DNA from: Sulfuricurvum sp.
GTDB lineage: Bacteria > Campylobacterota > Campylobacteria > Campylobacterales > Sulfurimonadaceae
Assembly (NCBI RefSeq): GCF_028713855.1
Contig: NZ_JAQTNN010000007.1
Location: 62,001 to 126,000, forward strand
Reading direction: 5' to 3'
DNA: 64,000 nucleotides
Below the pieces are notes generated by a model, which saw only the letters and a program-made list of their open reading frames with translations, was not told the DNA's origin and did not search any database. How positions within the stretch are numbered: the stretch's first letter is position 1; each line of letters opens with the position of its first letter. Position numbers and translations under genes: made by a program. Shown piece after piece: positions 18,553 to 27,032 of the stretch.

Positions 18553-19562
18553 AGACCCCATCGATTACCACGACCGAACTCTATACCCATCTCGATACGC
18601 TCATCGGTGCCGATATACCCGTCTTTATCCACGGATCACCGGGAATTGGTAAATCATATATTGTTGCTGAAGTGGCAAAAAAACATGCCTTGGAACTCGT
18701 CGATGTCCGATTATCCCAAATGGATCCCGTCGATTTGCGTGGAGTACCCGCGATACGGGATGAACAGACGGTGTGGATGCCGCCGATCTTTTTCCCGCGT
18801 GACAAAGAATCAAGCGGGATATTGTTTCTCGATGAACTTAATTCCGCTCCGCCATCAGTGCAAGCGGCAATCTATCAACTGGTGCTGAACCGTAAAATGG
18901 GAGAGTATGAGTTACCGAGTGGATGGCGTATTATCTGTGCAGGGAACCGCATATCCGATCGGGGTGTCGTGTTTCGTCTCCCGACACCGCTGGCGAATCG
19001 GATGGTGCATTTGAGCGTCGAGGCACGGTTTGAGGATTTTAAACTCTTCGCGATTCGAGAGGGGTTGCACTCATTTGTGATAGGATTTTTGGGCTTCCGT
19101 CCCGATCTGCTCACCTCGGAGAGCGTGAGTGAAGATGACAGCAACCCTGCTTTTGCGACACCGCGCAGTTACCATATGCTCTCGAATGTGTTGAAAACCA
19201 CTAATGATACCTCCCGCATCGCCCCCATCATCTACGGGTTGATCGGATACGGAGCGGGGATCGAGTTTCTTTCGTATGTCAAAGTCTACGAAAAACTCCC
19301 CGATGTCGGAGCGATTTATCGGGGCGAATACCCCGCTATCGATAAAAGCGAACCGGCATTGCTCTATGCACTTGTCTCAGCGATGGTGGAGCTGTATCGC
19401 GGTGGAGAAGATGCCTCGAAACATCTGTTCGGATTTGCACAGATTTTGCCAACCGAGTTTGGGGTAATGTTGATCAAAGATGCCATCGTCAAAGACGCGT
19501 CCATAGCCGAATGTACTGAATTTGACGGATGGATTGAGCGTTATGGCGACTATATCCTTTAA
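18549..19562 (+). CDS. MoxR-type AAA+ ATPase
   Basis: The 337-residue product has Walker A GSPGIGKS (~30-37), Walker B GILFLDELNSA (~95), sensor 1 ICAGNR and ATPRSYHML sensor 2 region. MoxR ATPases work with a VWA-domain partner as chaperones that remodel or load metal cofactors into enzymes (for example NorQ/NorD, CbbQ/CbbO). The VWA partner is the next gene, overlapping by 20 bases. Starts with GTG inside the nifQ stop. The placement between nifQ and nifO suggests a nitrogenase maturation or activation role; this is inference. Confidence 0.88.
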   Translation: MKTPSITTTELYTHLDTLIGADIPVFIHGSPGIGKSYIVAEVAKKHALELVDVRLSQMDPVDLRGVPAIRDEQTVWMPPIFFPRDKESSGILFLDELNSAPPSVQAAIYQLVLNRKMGEYELPSGWRIICAGNRISDRGVVFRLPTPLANRMVHLSVEARFEDFKLFAIREGLHSFVIGFLGFRPDLLTSESVSEDDSNPAFATPRSYHMLSNVLKTTNDTSRIAPIIYGLIGYGAGIEFLSYVKVYEKLPDVGAIYRGEYPAIDKSEPALLYALVSAMVELYRGGEDASKHLFGFAQILPTEFGVMLIKDAIVKDASIAECTEFDGWIERYGDYIL

Positions 19563-20694
19563 CGAGAGACTGGAGAAGATACGGGTTCAGTTTCTCTTTG
19601 ACCATCCGTTTTTAAGTGTCCTAGCCCTCTCGATCCCTCACAAATATCAAAACAATCCCCACATGCTTTTCGAGAGCGATGGGGTTAGTATCCGTGTCGA
19701 TGAGAGCAAAACACTGGGCTATGATGATGCACGGCTCAAATATCTCTACGCTCATATACTGCTCCATATCCTTCTAAAACATCCTTTCAGAATGAAAGGA
19801 CGTGAAAAGCCGACATGGAATCGCAGTTGTGATATCGTGATCGGATTGTTACTCAGTGATTTTCAGCGAGTCGGAAATGCGGATGAAGAGGCGATGGTGA
19901 TCGAGTCATTTCGTGACAAAAGTGTAGAGGAGGTGTACCATGCCCTCTACCGTGAGAGCGATGATGGGGAAGGCGTACCGAGTGACAACAACCCAACTCA
20001 GCAAAAAATGGACATTATAGAGCATGAAGGGGATACTCAGGTCGCCGAGGAAGAGCTTGACGCACTGATTATCCAAGCGATGGGTGCGGCGCGGAAGCAG
20101 GGGAATATCCCTGCCTCACTTTTAGAGATGTTCGATGAGATCACCAAGCCCTCGATCGATCTGCACACGTTGTTACATGCCTATATGTCGGAGAGTTTTT
20201 TCGATAAAGAATCTGATTTCTCCCACCCCAATCGCCGCTTCATCCATCAGGGGCTTTATCTTCCCGGATACCGATATGATCGTAACCGTTTGAGCTTTTT
20301 TATCTTTCTGGATAGGTCTATGAGTATCACATCGGATGTCTTCGCGCGTTTTTTGGGAATTATAGACTCTATCGTTCGCATGAGTCACGATTTCGAGGTG
20401 AGTGTCATCCCATTCGATGAACGAGTCTACAGCGAAGATAAAAAGAGCTATGATGCACAATCGATATTACCTAATATTAGTTTTGCCAAAGGTAACGGTG
20501 GGACGCAATTTAGCCCCGTTTTGGAGTATCTGAATACCCATGCAGGGGAAAAGAATCTGGCGGTGATCCTGAGTGATGGATATTTTACGGTTGAAACAGC
20601 ACCCGCAATGCAGACGCTGTTTTTACTGAGTGAGAAAAAAAATTTGAAAAGGTTTGAGCGTTATGGAGATGCCGTCTACTTTGACTTATCGTGA
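19543..20694 (+). CDS. DUF2201-like metallopeptidase/VWA domain protein
   Basis: The N-terminal part has YAHILLHILLKHPFR, an H-x4-H-like helix typical of DUF2201 'putative metallopeptidase' proteins. The C-terminal ~150 residues form a VWA domain with a complete MIDAS: FLDRSMS (DxSxS), GNGGTQFSP (Thr) and VILSDGYF (Asp). The ATG at 19543 (MATISFNERLEKI) is preferred to 19522. It overlaps the MoxR gene, its presumed ATPase partner. The middle stretch (~150-185) is acidic and probably unstructured. Confidence 0.85.
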   Translation: MATISFNERLEKIRVQFLFDHPFLSVLALSIPHKYQNNPHMLFESDGVSIRVDESKTLGYDDARLKYLYAHILLHILLKHPFRMKGREKPTWNRSCDIVIGLLLSDFQRVGNADEEAMVIESFRDKSVEEVYHALYRESDDGEGVPSDNNPTQQKMDIIEHEGDTQVAEEELDALIIQAMGAARKQGNIPASLLEMFDEITKPSIDLHTLLHAYMSESFFDKESDFSHPNRRFIHQGLYLPGYRYDRNRLSFFIFLDRSMSITSDVFARFLGIIDSIVRMSHDFEVSVIPFDERVYSEDKKSYDAQSILPNISFAKGNGGTQFSPVLEYLNTHAGEKNLAVILSDGYFTVETAPAMQTLFLLSEKKNLKRFERYGDAVYFDLS

Positions 20695-21376
20695 ACATAT
20701 CGAAACGCTAAAAGATGATTTGGATTTCGAAGAGCAGGGCGATGCTATCTATCTGCACCATGAGGAGGATGAAGCACGGCTGTTGTGGGCGTTTCACCGT
20801 CCCAGCGGTTCTCATCCCATCCAAGTCAGTGATCCTAATACCGATGTAGCCATTATGGCATTCAACCACTCCCGATTAGGAGCTTTGGAACGCTTTACTC
20901 GGCTTAATCCTGAGGTTATCGGCGATCCTGATCTTCGTCGTCATATACGCAATCGTAGCCGTATGCTCTTTCGTGCGCTTGTCGATAACGATTTTAGCGA
21001 ACTTCTGGAAGTCTTGAACCTTTTTCCGGTCTTTATCGATCAGGCGTGCGATCAGATGATCAACGGTCGTATTTGGAACGAAAACTATGCTAACGCTTTA
21101 CGTGCATCACACTTTTTAGCTCTTGCGGAAGAACATATCACTGACCGGCTGATAGAGGGCATTATTCGGCGTCTTCGACCGCTCAATAGCTACAATTTTG
21201 ATGAGGCCAAAGAATTATTATCGGAGTTGAGCAATCAAGCACAAAAGTTGCATTCAGAAATCAAAATGCATTACTGTGCTGAATTTGAGAAGTGGATTGC
21301 CCGTGAAAAACTCCATCCACTCCAAACCATTGTTCTGCAAAAACAAATTACCTTCCTAAAGGAATCCCATGTCTGA
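20663..21376 (+). CDS. Hypothetical protein linked to MoxR/VWA pair
   Basis: About 237 residues, mostly alpha-helical and charged, soluble. Its start lies inside the end of the VWA gene (32-base overlap) and its stop overlaps the next small gene, so it is part of the same translationally coupled set. It starts MEMPSTLTYREHIETLKDDL; a helical block at ~80-215 contains DNDFSELLEVLNLFPVFIDQA. No domain recognised. It may be the substrate adaptor for the ATPase complex, as third genes of MoxR operons often are. Confidence 0.75.
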   Translation: MEMPSTLTYREHIETLKDDLDFEEQGDAIYLHHEEDEARLLWAFHRPSGSHPIQVSDPNTDVAIMAFNHSRLGALERFTRLNPEVIGDPDLRRHIRNRSRMLFRALVDNDFSELLEVLNLFPVFIDQACDQMINGRIWNENYANALRASHFLALAEEHITDRLIEGIIRRLRPLNSYNFDEAKELLSELSNQAQKLHSEIKMHYCAEFEKWIAREKLHPLQTIVLQKQITFLKESHV

Positions 21377-21611
21377 GACAAAACTCAAAGTGATGAAAAC
21401 CATCTTTAATCTCAGTGATGAGTGGGAATATAATATTTACGAATCGGATGATATCGCCGAATATGCCCAAATGGACAAAACTGAGGTTAAAAATATCATC
21501 TTAGAACTTTACGATGAGGGGTATTTAGGAGAGTGTATGAGTATCGGGGATGACGGCTATGAGACGTTTTATCTTAATCGTCGCGGGCGTGCGGTAATCG
21601 GGATAGAGTAA
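21369..21611 (+). CDS. Small winged-helix-like protein
   Basis: An 80-residue protein with a plausible winged helix: LSDEWEYNIYESDDIAEYAQMDKTEVKNIILELYDEGYLG followed by a wing-like 'MSIGDDGYETFYLNRRGRAVIGIE'. This pattern is common in small DNA-binding or Nif-linked regulators. It overlaps both neighbours by a few bases. Function unknown; the fold call is tentative. Confidence 0.65.
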   Translation: MSETKLKVMKTIFNLSDEWEYNIYESDDIAEYAQMDKTEVKNIILELYDEGYLGECMSIGDDGYETFYLNRRGRAVIGIE

Positions 21612-22030
21612 TGGTAAAGTTAGTCGTATTTTATGAAAAACCTTTTTGTGCTGCTAATGCCAAGCAAAAGCAAATTCTACGTCAGAGCGGCTGTACGCTG
21701 ATCGAACGCAATCTTCTTGAGCATGGATTGGACAAAGAAATGCTTAGGTCCTTTATGGGAGAAAAGAGGGTGGAAGAGTGGTTTAACCCTGCCGCTCCTG
21801 CGATCAAAAACGGTGAAATAATTCCAAATACGTTAGATGAAGGTGAAGCAATGGCCCTTCTACTATCTAATCCCATTTTGATTCGACGGCCGCTGATGAT
21901 TATCGGAACTGAAAGGGTGTGCGGATTTGATGCAGATAAAGTCTCTGAGATGCTGGATCGCTATATTGAGCCTATGCCGAAAATAAACTGTATGGAAAAA
22001 GGGTGTTTGGAAAAAAAATCTGCTTTATAA
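21611..22030 (+). CDS. nifO: Nitrogenase-associated ArsC/Spx-family protein (NifO)
   Basis: The 139-residue thioredoxin-fold protein begins VKLVVFYEKPFCAANAKQKQILRQSG and carries VEEWFNPAAPAIKNGEIIPN and ILIRRPLMIIG, the 'RRPLM' ArsC-family signature. This matches the nitrogenase-associated ArsC-like family (NifO). NifO affects molybdenum allocation in Azotobacter, which suits its pairing with nifQ. The ATG shares one base with the previous stop. It is the last gene of the nifQ run. The C-terminal tail adds two cysteines (CMEKGC). Confidence 0.88.
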   Translation: MVKLVVFYEKPFCAANAKQKQILRQSGCTLIERNLLEHGLDKEMLRSFMGEKRVEEWFNPAAPAIKNGEIIPNTLDEGEAMALLLSNPILIRRPLMIIGTERVCGFDADKVSEMLDRYIEPMPKINCMEKGCLEKKSAL

Positions 22031-22153
22031 ATACATTATCGTAATCGTAGAGCATGGATGAATATACGATATTCCGTATTATGTTTATTTTAAATATAAT
22101 ATATATTATGTTAATCAAATACTATTTCAGTTTAGCTACGTTACACTTTTATC

Positions 22154-22360
22154 ATGGAATCAACAAAAGAACAACTTATCACTGATATCGAAAATCTTCT
22201 CAACCGTTATGATGGTATCAAGCAGACGCATATCGATCCAACACTTCTGCAATTTTTAGATCGTCAAACGCTATTAAGTATTATTGACTCAATCCTTCGC
22301 CAACAAGAAAAAGTAAATGAATCAAATATAGAGTGGCTTGAACAATTTAAACAATATTAA
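22154..22360 (+). CDS. Small hypothetical helical protein
   Basis: A 68-residue, charged, all-helical protein (MESTKEQLITDIENLLNRYD... LEQFKQY) standing alone between nifO and the response regulator. There is no recognisable domain. The region before it (22031-22153) is AT-rich. The coding call rests on even codon use and a plausible ATG; it could be spurious. Confidence 0.5.
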   Translation: MESTKEQLITDIENLLNRYDGIKQTHIDPTLLQFLDRQTLLSIIDSILRQQEKVNESNIEWLEQFKQY

Positions 22361-22519
22361 TTTCTCAAATACTAATCACAAATATCATTCACAAAAACCG
22401 TTCTTATGAAAATTATATCTAAAGTTGTTTTTTTAAGGTAATGCTAAAAAATATGATCTATAATAACAACAATTATCCACAGTGATATTTTTTAACATTG
22501 AAAATACAAAGGAGCATTC

Positions 22520-23071
22520 ATGTCATCTAACGTCGATTTGATTCAACTCACCGAACAAACCAAAAAACTTACAGCAATGGTCGTCGAAGACGAAGTTGTT
22601 GCTAATGACCTTTTGAGCTCAACGTTCAAAAACTTCTTTGCTGAAGTGACTTCAGCTTACAACGGTGCGGAAGCATTGCGTATGTATGAAAAAGTAAATC
22701 CGGATATCGTTTTTGTTGATATCATCATGCCGGAAATCGACGGTATCGAGCTTGCTCGTCGTATCCGTTCTATCAACCCGTCACAAATCATTATCGTTAT
22801 TTCTGCGAGCAACGATATCCAAAAAATTTCTGAATCAATCGAAGTTGGGGTTAACAGCTTCATCCAAAAACCGATTGATACGAAGAAAATCCTTGAGATG
22901 CTTCAAAACATTACAAGTCTTGTTTCTAAACGCAAAAAAATCGAAACAAAAACATTCTCGATCTCATTGCCGTTGGATGTTTATGAGTTGGTTGATGATA
23001 ATGCAAAAGCAGAGAGTATCTCTAAAAATGCCGTTATTATCCGCGCACTTCGCTCATTTTATAACGACTAA
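22520..23071 (+). CDS. Response regulator with C-terminal ribbon-helix-helix domain
   Basis: Residues ~15-135 form a receiver domain: acidic pair VVEDE, phospho-acceptor D67 in DIVFVDIIMPEIDG, Ser in VISAS, and Lys in FIQKP. The last ~40 residues (KTFSISLPLDVYELVDDNAKAESISKNAVIIRALRSFY) look like a CopG/Arc ribbon-helix-helix DNA-binding unit, an unusual output. AAAGGAG precedes the ATG. No histidine kinase is adjacent, so it is an orphan. Confidence 0.85.
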   Translation: MSSNVDLIQLTEQTKKLTAMVVEDEVVANDLLSSTFKNFFAEVTSAYNGAEALRMYEKVNPDIVFVDIIMPEIDGIELARRIRSINPSQIIIVISASNDIQKISESIEVGVNSFIQKPIDTKKILEMLQNITSLVSKRKKIETKTFSISLPLDVYELVDDNAKAESISKNAVIIRALRSFYND

Positions 23072-23080
23072 TCCACCCTC

Positions 23081-23098
23081 TTCCCGCATTTGCGGGAA
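23081..23098 (+). terminator. Hairpin after the REC-RHH gene
   Basis: A perfect 8-bp stem TTCCCGCA/TGCGGGAA with a 2-base loop lies 9 bases after the stop codon. The T-rich run is ~18 bases further on rather than directly adjacent, so termination is likely but may be imperfect. Confidence 0.6.
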
Positions 23099-23136
23099 TA
23101 TCCAGTACATTTAGCTTTTTTTCAGCAAATTCTCCG

Positions 23137-23142
23137 TATAAT
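23137..23142 (+). promoter_or_regulatory. -10 box of tRNA-Glu promoter
   Basis: A consensus TATAAT 30 bases before the mature tRNA 5' end, preceded by a T-rich stretch typical of Campylobacterota promoters. Confidence 0.65.
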
Positions 23143-23172
23143 TTCGGCTCAGGTTTAACCTGTCTCATTGTC

Positions 23173-23247
23173 GGCCCCATCATCTAATGGTTAGGATTCC
23201 AGATTTTCATTCTGGCCATACGAGTTCGAATCTCGTTGGGGTCACCA
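23173..23247 (+). tRNA. tRNA-Glu (UUC)
   Basis: A 75-base cloverleaf can be drawn: acceptor GGCCCCA/TGGGGTC, D-arm CATCTAATGGTTAG, anticodon stem CCAGA/TCTGG enclosing loop TTTTCAT with anticodon TTC, T-arm CGAGTTCGAATCTCG, discriminator A and an encoded CCA end. Confidence 0.95.
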
Positions 23248-23418
23248 CTTCTAAACTTCCCCAAATATTTCGCCTTAGTTCCATTATTCGTTCTAGACCT
23301 CTGATCTTTTCACTATTCAACTCTTTTAATTTTTAATATTTCTACTTAAAGTAGCCCTTAAGCAACAGAAGCGTAGCATTTCGCGATTAAACTTATATTA
23401 TTCTATTAAGGATCTCCC

Positions 23419-24747
23419 ACGCATACTCGAGAAATCAAATTAATTTTATTTAGCTTTATCGCATTGATTTTTTTTGGAGCTGTTTTACTCTCCCTTCCGT
23501 TCGCTCATAATGGTGAACTAAGGTTTATGGATGCTTTGTTTACATCTACATCGGCGGTTTGTGTAACCGGACTGATTGTTAAAGACACCCCCGTTGATTT
23601 CACCTCTTTCGGACATATCGTTATTCTCCTTTTAATACAAATCGGCGGTTTAGGTTATATGACTGCAGTTACCTTTATGGCTGTTATGCGCCGTCAAAAG
23701 ATTGCTCATCGTGACCGTCTGATCTTGCAAGAATCGCTTAATTATCCCGGGATGGACGGATTGGTACGGTTTTTGAAAATTGTATTTTCAACCATCTTCA
23801 TAATCGAAGTCATCGGCATGGTAATATTGACACTGCGTTTTTGGGTAGATATGCCATTGGATCGTGCCGCATGGTTTGGAATCTTTCATGCCGTATCGGC
23901 TTTTAACAATGCGGGATTTTCACTCTTTAGCGATAATATGATGGGATATCGAAGTGATTTTGTTATTAACATTACCATACCGGTATTAATTATCCTCGGA
24001 GGGCTAGGATATCTGGTTCTTCTTGAACTCTATCATTACCATCGAGGGCGTGTATTACGACTTTCTACGCACACAAAATTAGTATTGACAATGACTGTCC
24101 TGCTAATAGTATTAGGAATGGCAATACTGCTTTCTATGGAGTGGAATAACCCAAAATCCTTTGGATCTATGACTACCTATCAAAAGATTTTAGCCGCCTG
24201 GTTTACTTCGGTAAATTACCGTACAGCCGGTTTTAATACGATCGATTTTTCCACTCTGACCGACTCTAATCTTTTCTTCGGAACGTTCTTTATGATGACC
24301 GGTGGTAGCCCCGGTGGTACGGCGGGAGGTATCAAAACCACAGCAGTGGCATTGGCACTTATCGGCGTATGGTATACATTACGCGGTGATACGCGTGCTC
24401 ATATTTTTCGTCGCTCTCTTTCACCGTATCAGATCAATAAAGCATACGCAATTATCTTCGTTGCATCCATTTATGTTGTCGTTTCGACTATCATTTTAAG
24501 TGAAGTAGAGCGCCTACCTTTTTTACGAATTTTGTTTGAGACAACTTCGGCATTCGGTACCGTTGGAGTTTCGACGGGTAACGGCGGGGTGCTGAGTTAC
24601 AGTGCTCTCTTCAGCGATTGGGGGAAACTCAATATTATTATTTTGATGCTGATGGGACGTGTCGGTGTATTCGCTTTCACCATGGTAATCGTCGGAAAAG
24701 CGGTGGAAAGCCGTATTAAATATGCAGAAGGAAAGGTAATTATATAA
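23419..24747 (+). CDS. ktrB: KtrB/TrkH-type potassium transporter subunit
   Basis: A polytopic membrane protein with the repeated membrane-pore-membrane units of K+ transporters: selectivity-filter loops TSTSAVCVTGLIV, FHAVSAFNNAGFS, FTSVNYRTAGFNTIDF and FETTSAFGTVGVS, each with the key glycine. Downstream MMTGGSPGGTAGGIKTT is the KtrB gating region. ktrA follows after one base. The start is uncertain. No ATG or GTG exists upstream in frame; TTG at 23464 would cut into the first membrane helix. An ACG at 23419 has AAGGA exactly 6 bases upstream and gives a full-length helix, so I extend the gene to it. Confidence 0.82.
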   Translation, partial: THTREIKLILFSFIALIFFGAVLLSLPFAHNGELRFMDALFTSTSAVCVTGLIVKDTPVDFTSFGHIVILLLIQIGGLGYMTAVTFMAVMRRQKIAHRDRLILQESLNYPGMDGLVRFLKIVFSTIFIIEVIGMVILTLRFWVDMPLDRAAWFGIFHAVSAFNNAGFSLFSDNMMGYRSDFVINITIPVLIILGGLGYLVLLELYHYHRGRVLRLSTHTKLVLTMTVLLIVLGMAILLSMEWNNPKSFGSMTTYQKILAAWFTSVNYRTAGFNTIDFSTLTDSNLFFGTFFMMTGGSPGGTAGGIKTTAVALALIGVWYTLRGDTRAHIFRRSLSPYQINKAYAIIFVASIYVVVSTIILSEVERLPFLRILFETTSAFGTVGVSTGNGGVLSYSALFSDWGKLNIIILMLMGRVGVFAFTMVIVGKAVESRIKYAEGKVII

Positions 24748-24748
24748 C

Positions 24749-25399
24749 ATGGATACATACGCTGTTGTAGGATTAGGAAAATTTGGTTTTCATGTTGCAA
24801 AAGGTTTGGCGCAACAAGGGGTGAGTGTAATTGCAGTAGATTTGGATGAAGAGCAAGTAAGAGATATCAATGAATTTGTCCAAGATGCCATTGTTCTTGA
24901 TTCAACCGACATACGGGCATTACGTGAAGCCGGATTAGGAAATGTCGATGTTGCCGTAGTAAGTATCGGCGAAAACATCGAGGCAAGTATCCTCACGGTT
25001 ATGGCACTTAAAGAATTAGGTGTCGAAACGGTTGTTGCCAAAGCGATCACAACGGTCCACGGGCAAATTCTCTCTAAGCTAGGCGCAGCAAAAGTAATCT
25101 ATCCAGAGATGGAATCGGCTAAAAAGATTGTTAAAAAAATGGTTGCGAACATGCATTATGAAACCATCGATCTTTCCATCACAATGAAAATTGCTAAACT
25201 TACCGTCCCATCCTTTTGGGTTGGTATCTCCATCCTCTCTCCAATTTTTGAAAATGAATTTGAGGTAAAGCCGATCGCCTATAAACATCAAGGTGTCTGG
25301 TATACCTCGTTTGAAAACGATGATATTTTAGAAAAGGGTGATATTCTCCTCGTTTTAGGCAATAGTTCACATATCGAAGCCCTTAGTAAAAAGGTGTGA
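24749..25399 (+). CDS. ktrA: KtrA potassium channel regulatory subunit (RCK)
   Basis: The 216-residue cytoplasmic protein has an RCK-N Rossmann domain with VVGLGKFGFHVAKGLAQQG (GxGxxG) and DLDEEQVRDI, then an RCK-C domain from ~residue 135 ending EKGDILLVLGNSSHIEALSKK. It gates the KtrB channel in response to nucleotides (ATP/ADP, NAD). It begins 1 base after the ktrB stop. Confidence 0.94.
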   Translation: MDTYAVVGLGKFGFHVAKGLAQQGVSVIAVDLDEEQVRDINEFVQDAIVLDSTDIRALREAGLGNVDVAVVSIGENIEASILTVMALKELGVETVVAKAITTVHGQILSKLGAAKVIYPEMESAKKIVKKMVANMHYETIDLSITMKIAKLTVPSFWVGISILSPIFENEFEVKPIAYKHQGVWYTSFENDDILEKGDILLVLGNSSHIEALSKKV

Positions 25400-25415
25400 G
25401 TTAGCCTCTTTCTGC

Positions 25416-25421
25416 TAAAAT
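25416..25421 (+). promoter_or_regulatory. -10 box before gltX
   Basis: TAAAAT preceded by TGC (extended -10 like) 29 bases before the gltX ATG, in a T-rich stretch after the ktrA stop. Confidence 0.5.
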
Positions 25422-25449
25422 ACGAAAAATATTTTAGGAAAGAATACTT

Positions 25450-26748
25450 ATGCTCCGTTTTGCCCCAAGTCCGACGGGAGATATGCACATTGGCAATCTC
25501 CGCGTCGCACTTTTTAACTATATTTCAGCCCTCCAACGCGATGAACCGCTATTGATCCGTATTGAAGATAGCGATCAGGAACGCAATATCCCAGGTAAAG
25601 AAAAAGAAATTTTCGAGATATTGGCTCTTTTTGGAATCAAACATCAAGAAGAACAGCTTCAAAGCAATAATCTTCGATTTCACCGCGCAATGGCCATCCA
25701 GCTGCTTCAAGACAAAAAAGCATTTAACTGTTTTTGTACTTCTGAAACTCTTGATGCCAAACGCGAAGCTTCCAAAGAAGGTAAAATTGCCTATCGCTAT
25801 GACGGTACCTGTGAAAATCTCTCTGCCGAAGCGGTGATCGACAATACAAATCCCTTCACGATCCGACTCAAAAAACCGGATCACTCCATTACGGTCACTG
25901 ATTTAATCAAGGGAGAAAGTACGTTTGCCCCCGATGATATCGACAGTTTTATCTTGATGCGTGCCGATAAATATCCAACCTATAATTTTGCCTGTGCGAT
26001 AGATGATATGTTGGCCGATATTTCCCTGATTATTCGAGGAGAAGACTATCTGAGTGATACTCCAAAACAGATCGCTATCCATGAAGCACTGGGGTATACT
26101 AAAAAAGTCGAATACGCACATCTACCAATCATCCTCAATACTGAGGGAAAAAAGATGTCCAAGCGTGATGATGCTTCCAGTGTCAAATGGCTTCTTGAAG
26201 AAGGATTTTTACCCGAAGCAATTACCAACTATTTGATTATGATGGGGAATAAAACACCAACGGAAATTTTCAATCTTAAAGAGGCAATCAAATGGTTTGA
26301 TTTACGTACCATTTCAAAAGCCCCCGCCCGTTTTGATATCGACAAACTCAAATTCATCAACCGTGAGCATCTTAAAGGATTAGATCCTAAAGAGCTCTCT
26401 CGCTATGTCGGATTTGCTGATGAAGAGATAGGTCAACTTGCCAAGGTATTCCTCGAAGAAGCCAGTACACTTAAAGAGCTTCGCAGTAAAATCAGTGCAG
26501 TTTTTGCTCCTAAAATTGTCCCTGATGAATATAAAGAGGGATTTGACATACTTCGTGAAATTACCCTTAAAGCACCTCATTTTGATGATTACGACTCATA
26601 TAAAGCGTATTTGATGGAGCACAGCGGTTTGAAAGGCAAAAACCTGTTTCAGCCGCTTCGTATCCTTATCGGCGGTGCGGAACACGGACCCGAATTAAAT
26701 GATTTGTATCAACATCTTAAAAATTATCTCAAAGAGGTGGTTAAATGA
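25450..26748 (+). CDS. gltX: Glutamyl-tRNA synthetase
   Basis: The 432-residue class I synthetase has [18 protein letters not shown] (HIGH motif as HIGN) near the start and KKMSKRDD (KMSKR) near residue 237. Residues ~290-432 are the helical anticodon-binding region. It charges tRNA-Glu. Campylobacterota usually carry two GltX enzymes, one of which mischarges tRNA-Gln for later amidation; which one this is cannot be told here. It overlaps yggT by 4 bases. Confidence 0.95.
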   Translation: MLRFAPSPTGDMHIGNLRVALFNYISALQRDEPLLIRIEDSDQERNIPGKEKEIFEILALFGIKHQEEQLQSNNLRFHRAMAIQLLQDKKAFNCFCTSETLDAKREASKEGKIAYRYDGTCENLSAEAVIDNTNPFTIRLKKPDHSITVTDLIKGESTFAPDDIDSFILMRADKYPTYNFACAIDDMLADISLIIRGEDYLSDTPKQIAIHEALGYTKKVEYAHLPIILNTEGKKMSKRDDASSVKWLLEEGFLPEAITNYLIMMGNKTPTEIFNLKEAIKWFDLRTISKAPARFDIDKLKFINREHLKGLDPKELSRYVGFADEEIGQLAKVFLEEASTLKELRSKISAVFAPKIVPDEYKEGFDILREITLKAPHFDDYDSYKAYLMEHSGLKGKNLFQPLRILIGGAEHGPELNDLYQHLKNYLKEVVK

Positions 26749-27032
26749 TGACCGGTATTATTTCTGGATTGGGAGGAATCGTCCACTCTCTTATTACCGT
26801 CTATATCTGGGTTTTGATTATCGGTGCCCTCCTCTCATGGGTACGCCCAGATCCGTACAATCCGATCGTACAAATTATCTATCGCCTTACAGAACCGGCA
26901 TATAGACTTGTTCGACGTATCATGCCGACTGTTTTCAACGGTATCGACCTCGCCCCTCTTATCTTGGTTATTTTGCTTCAAGTCTTAGATGTGCTATTGG
27001 TCAACATCATAAATGCTTTAGTCTTCTCCTAA
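26745..27032 (+). CDS. YggT family membrane protein
   Basis: A 95-residue integral membrane protein with two hydrophobic helices (~15-35 and ~65-90) and the loop signature [32 protein letters not shown], diagnostic of YggT. It is implicated in membrane or cell-division related functions in other bacteria; mechanism unknown. Coupled to gltX upstream and to the transglycosylase downstream (TAATG). Confidence 0.9.
   Translation: MMTGIISGLGGIVHSLITVYIWVLIIGALLSWVRPDPYNPIVQIIYRLTEPAYRLVRRIMPTVFNGIDLAPLILVILLQVLDVLLVNIINALVFS

Noticed and set aside
23173-23247. tRNA-Glu as an integration site
   Set aside because: No repeat of its 3' end or integrase is nearby; the element in this window uses the ybeY promoter region.
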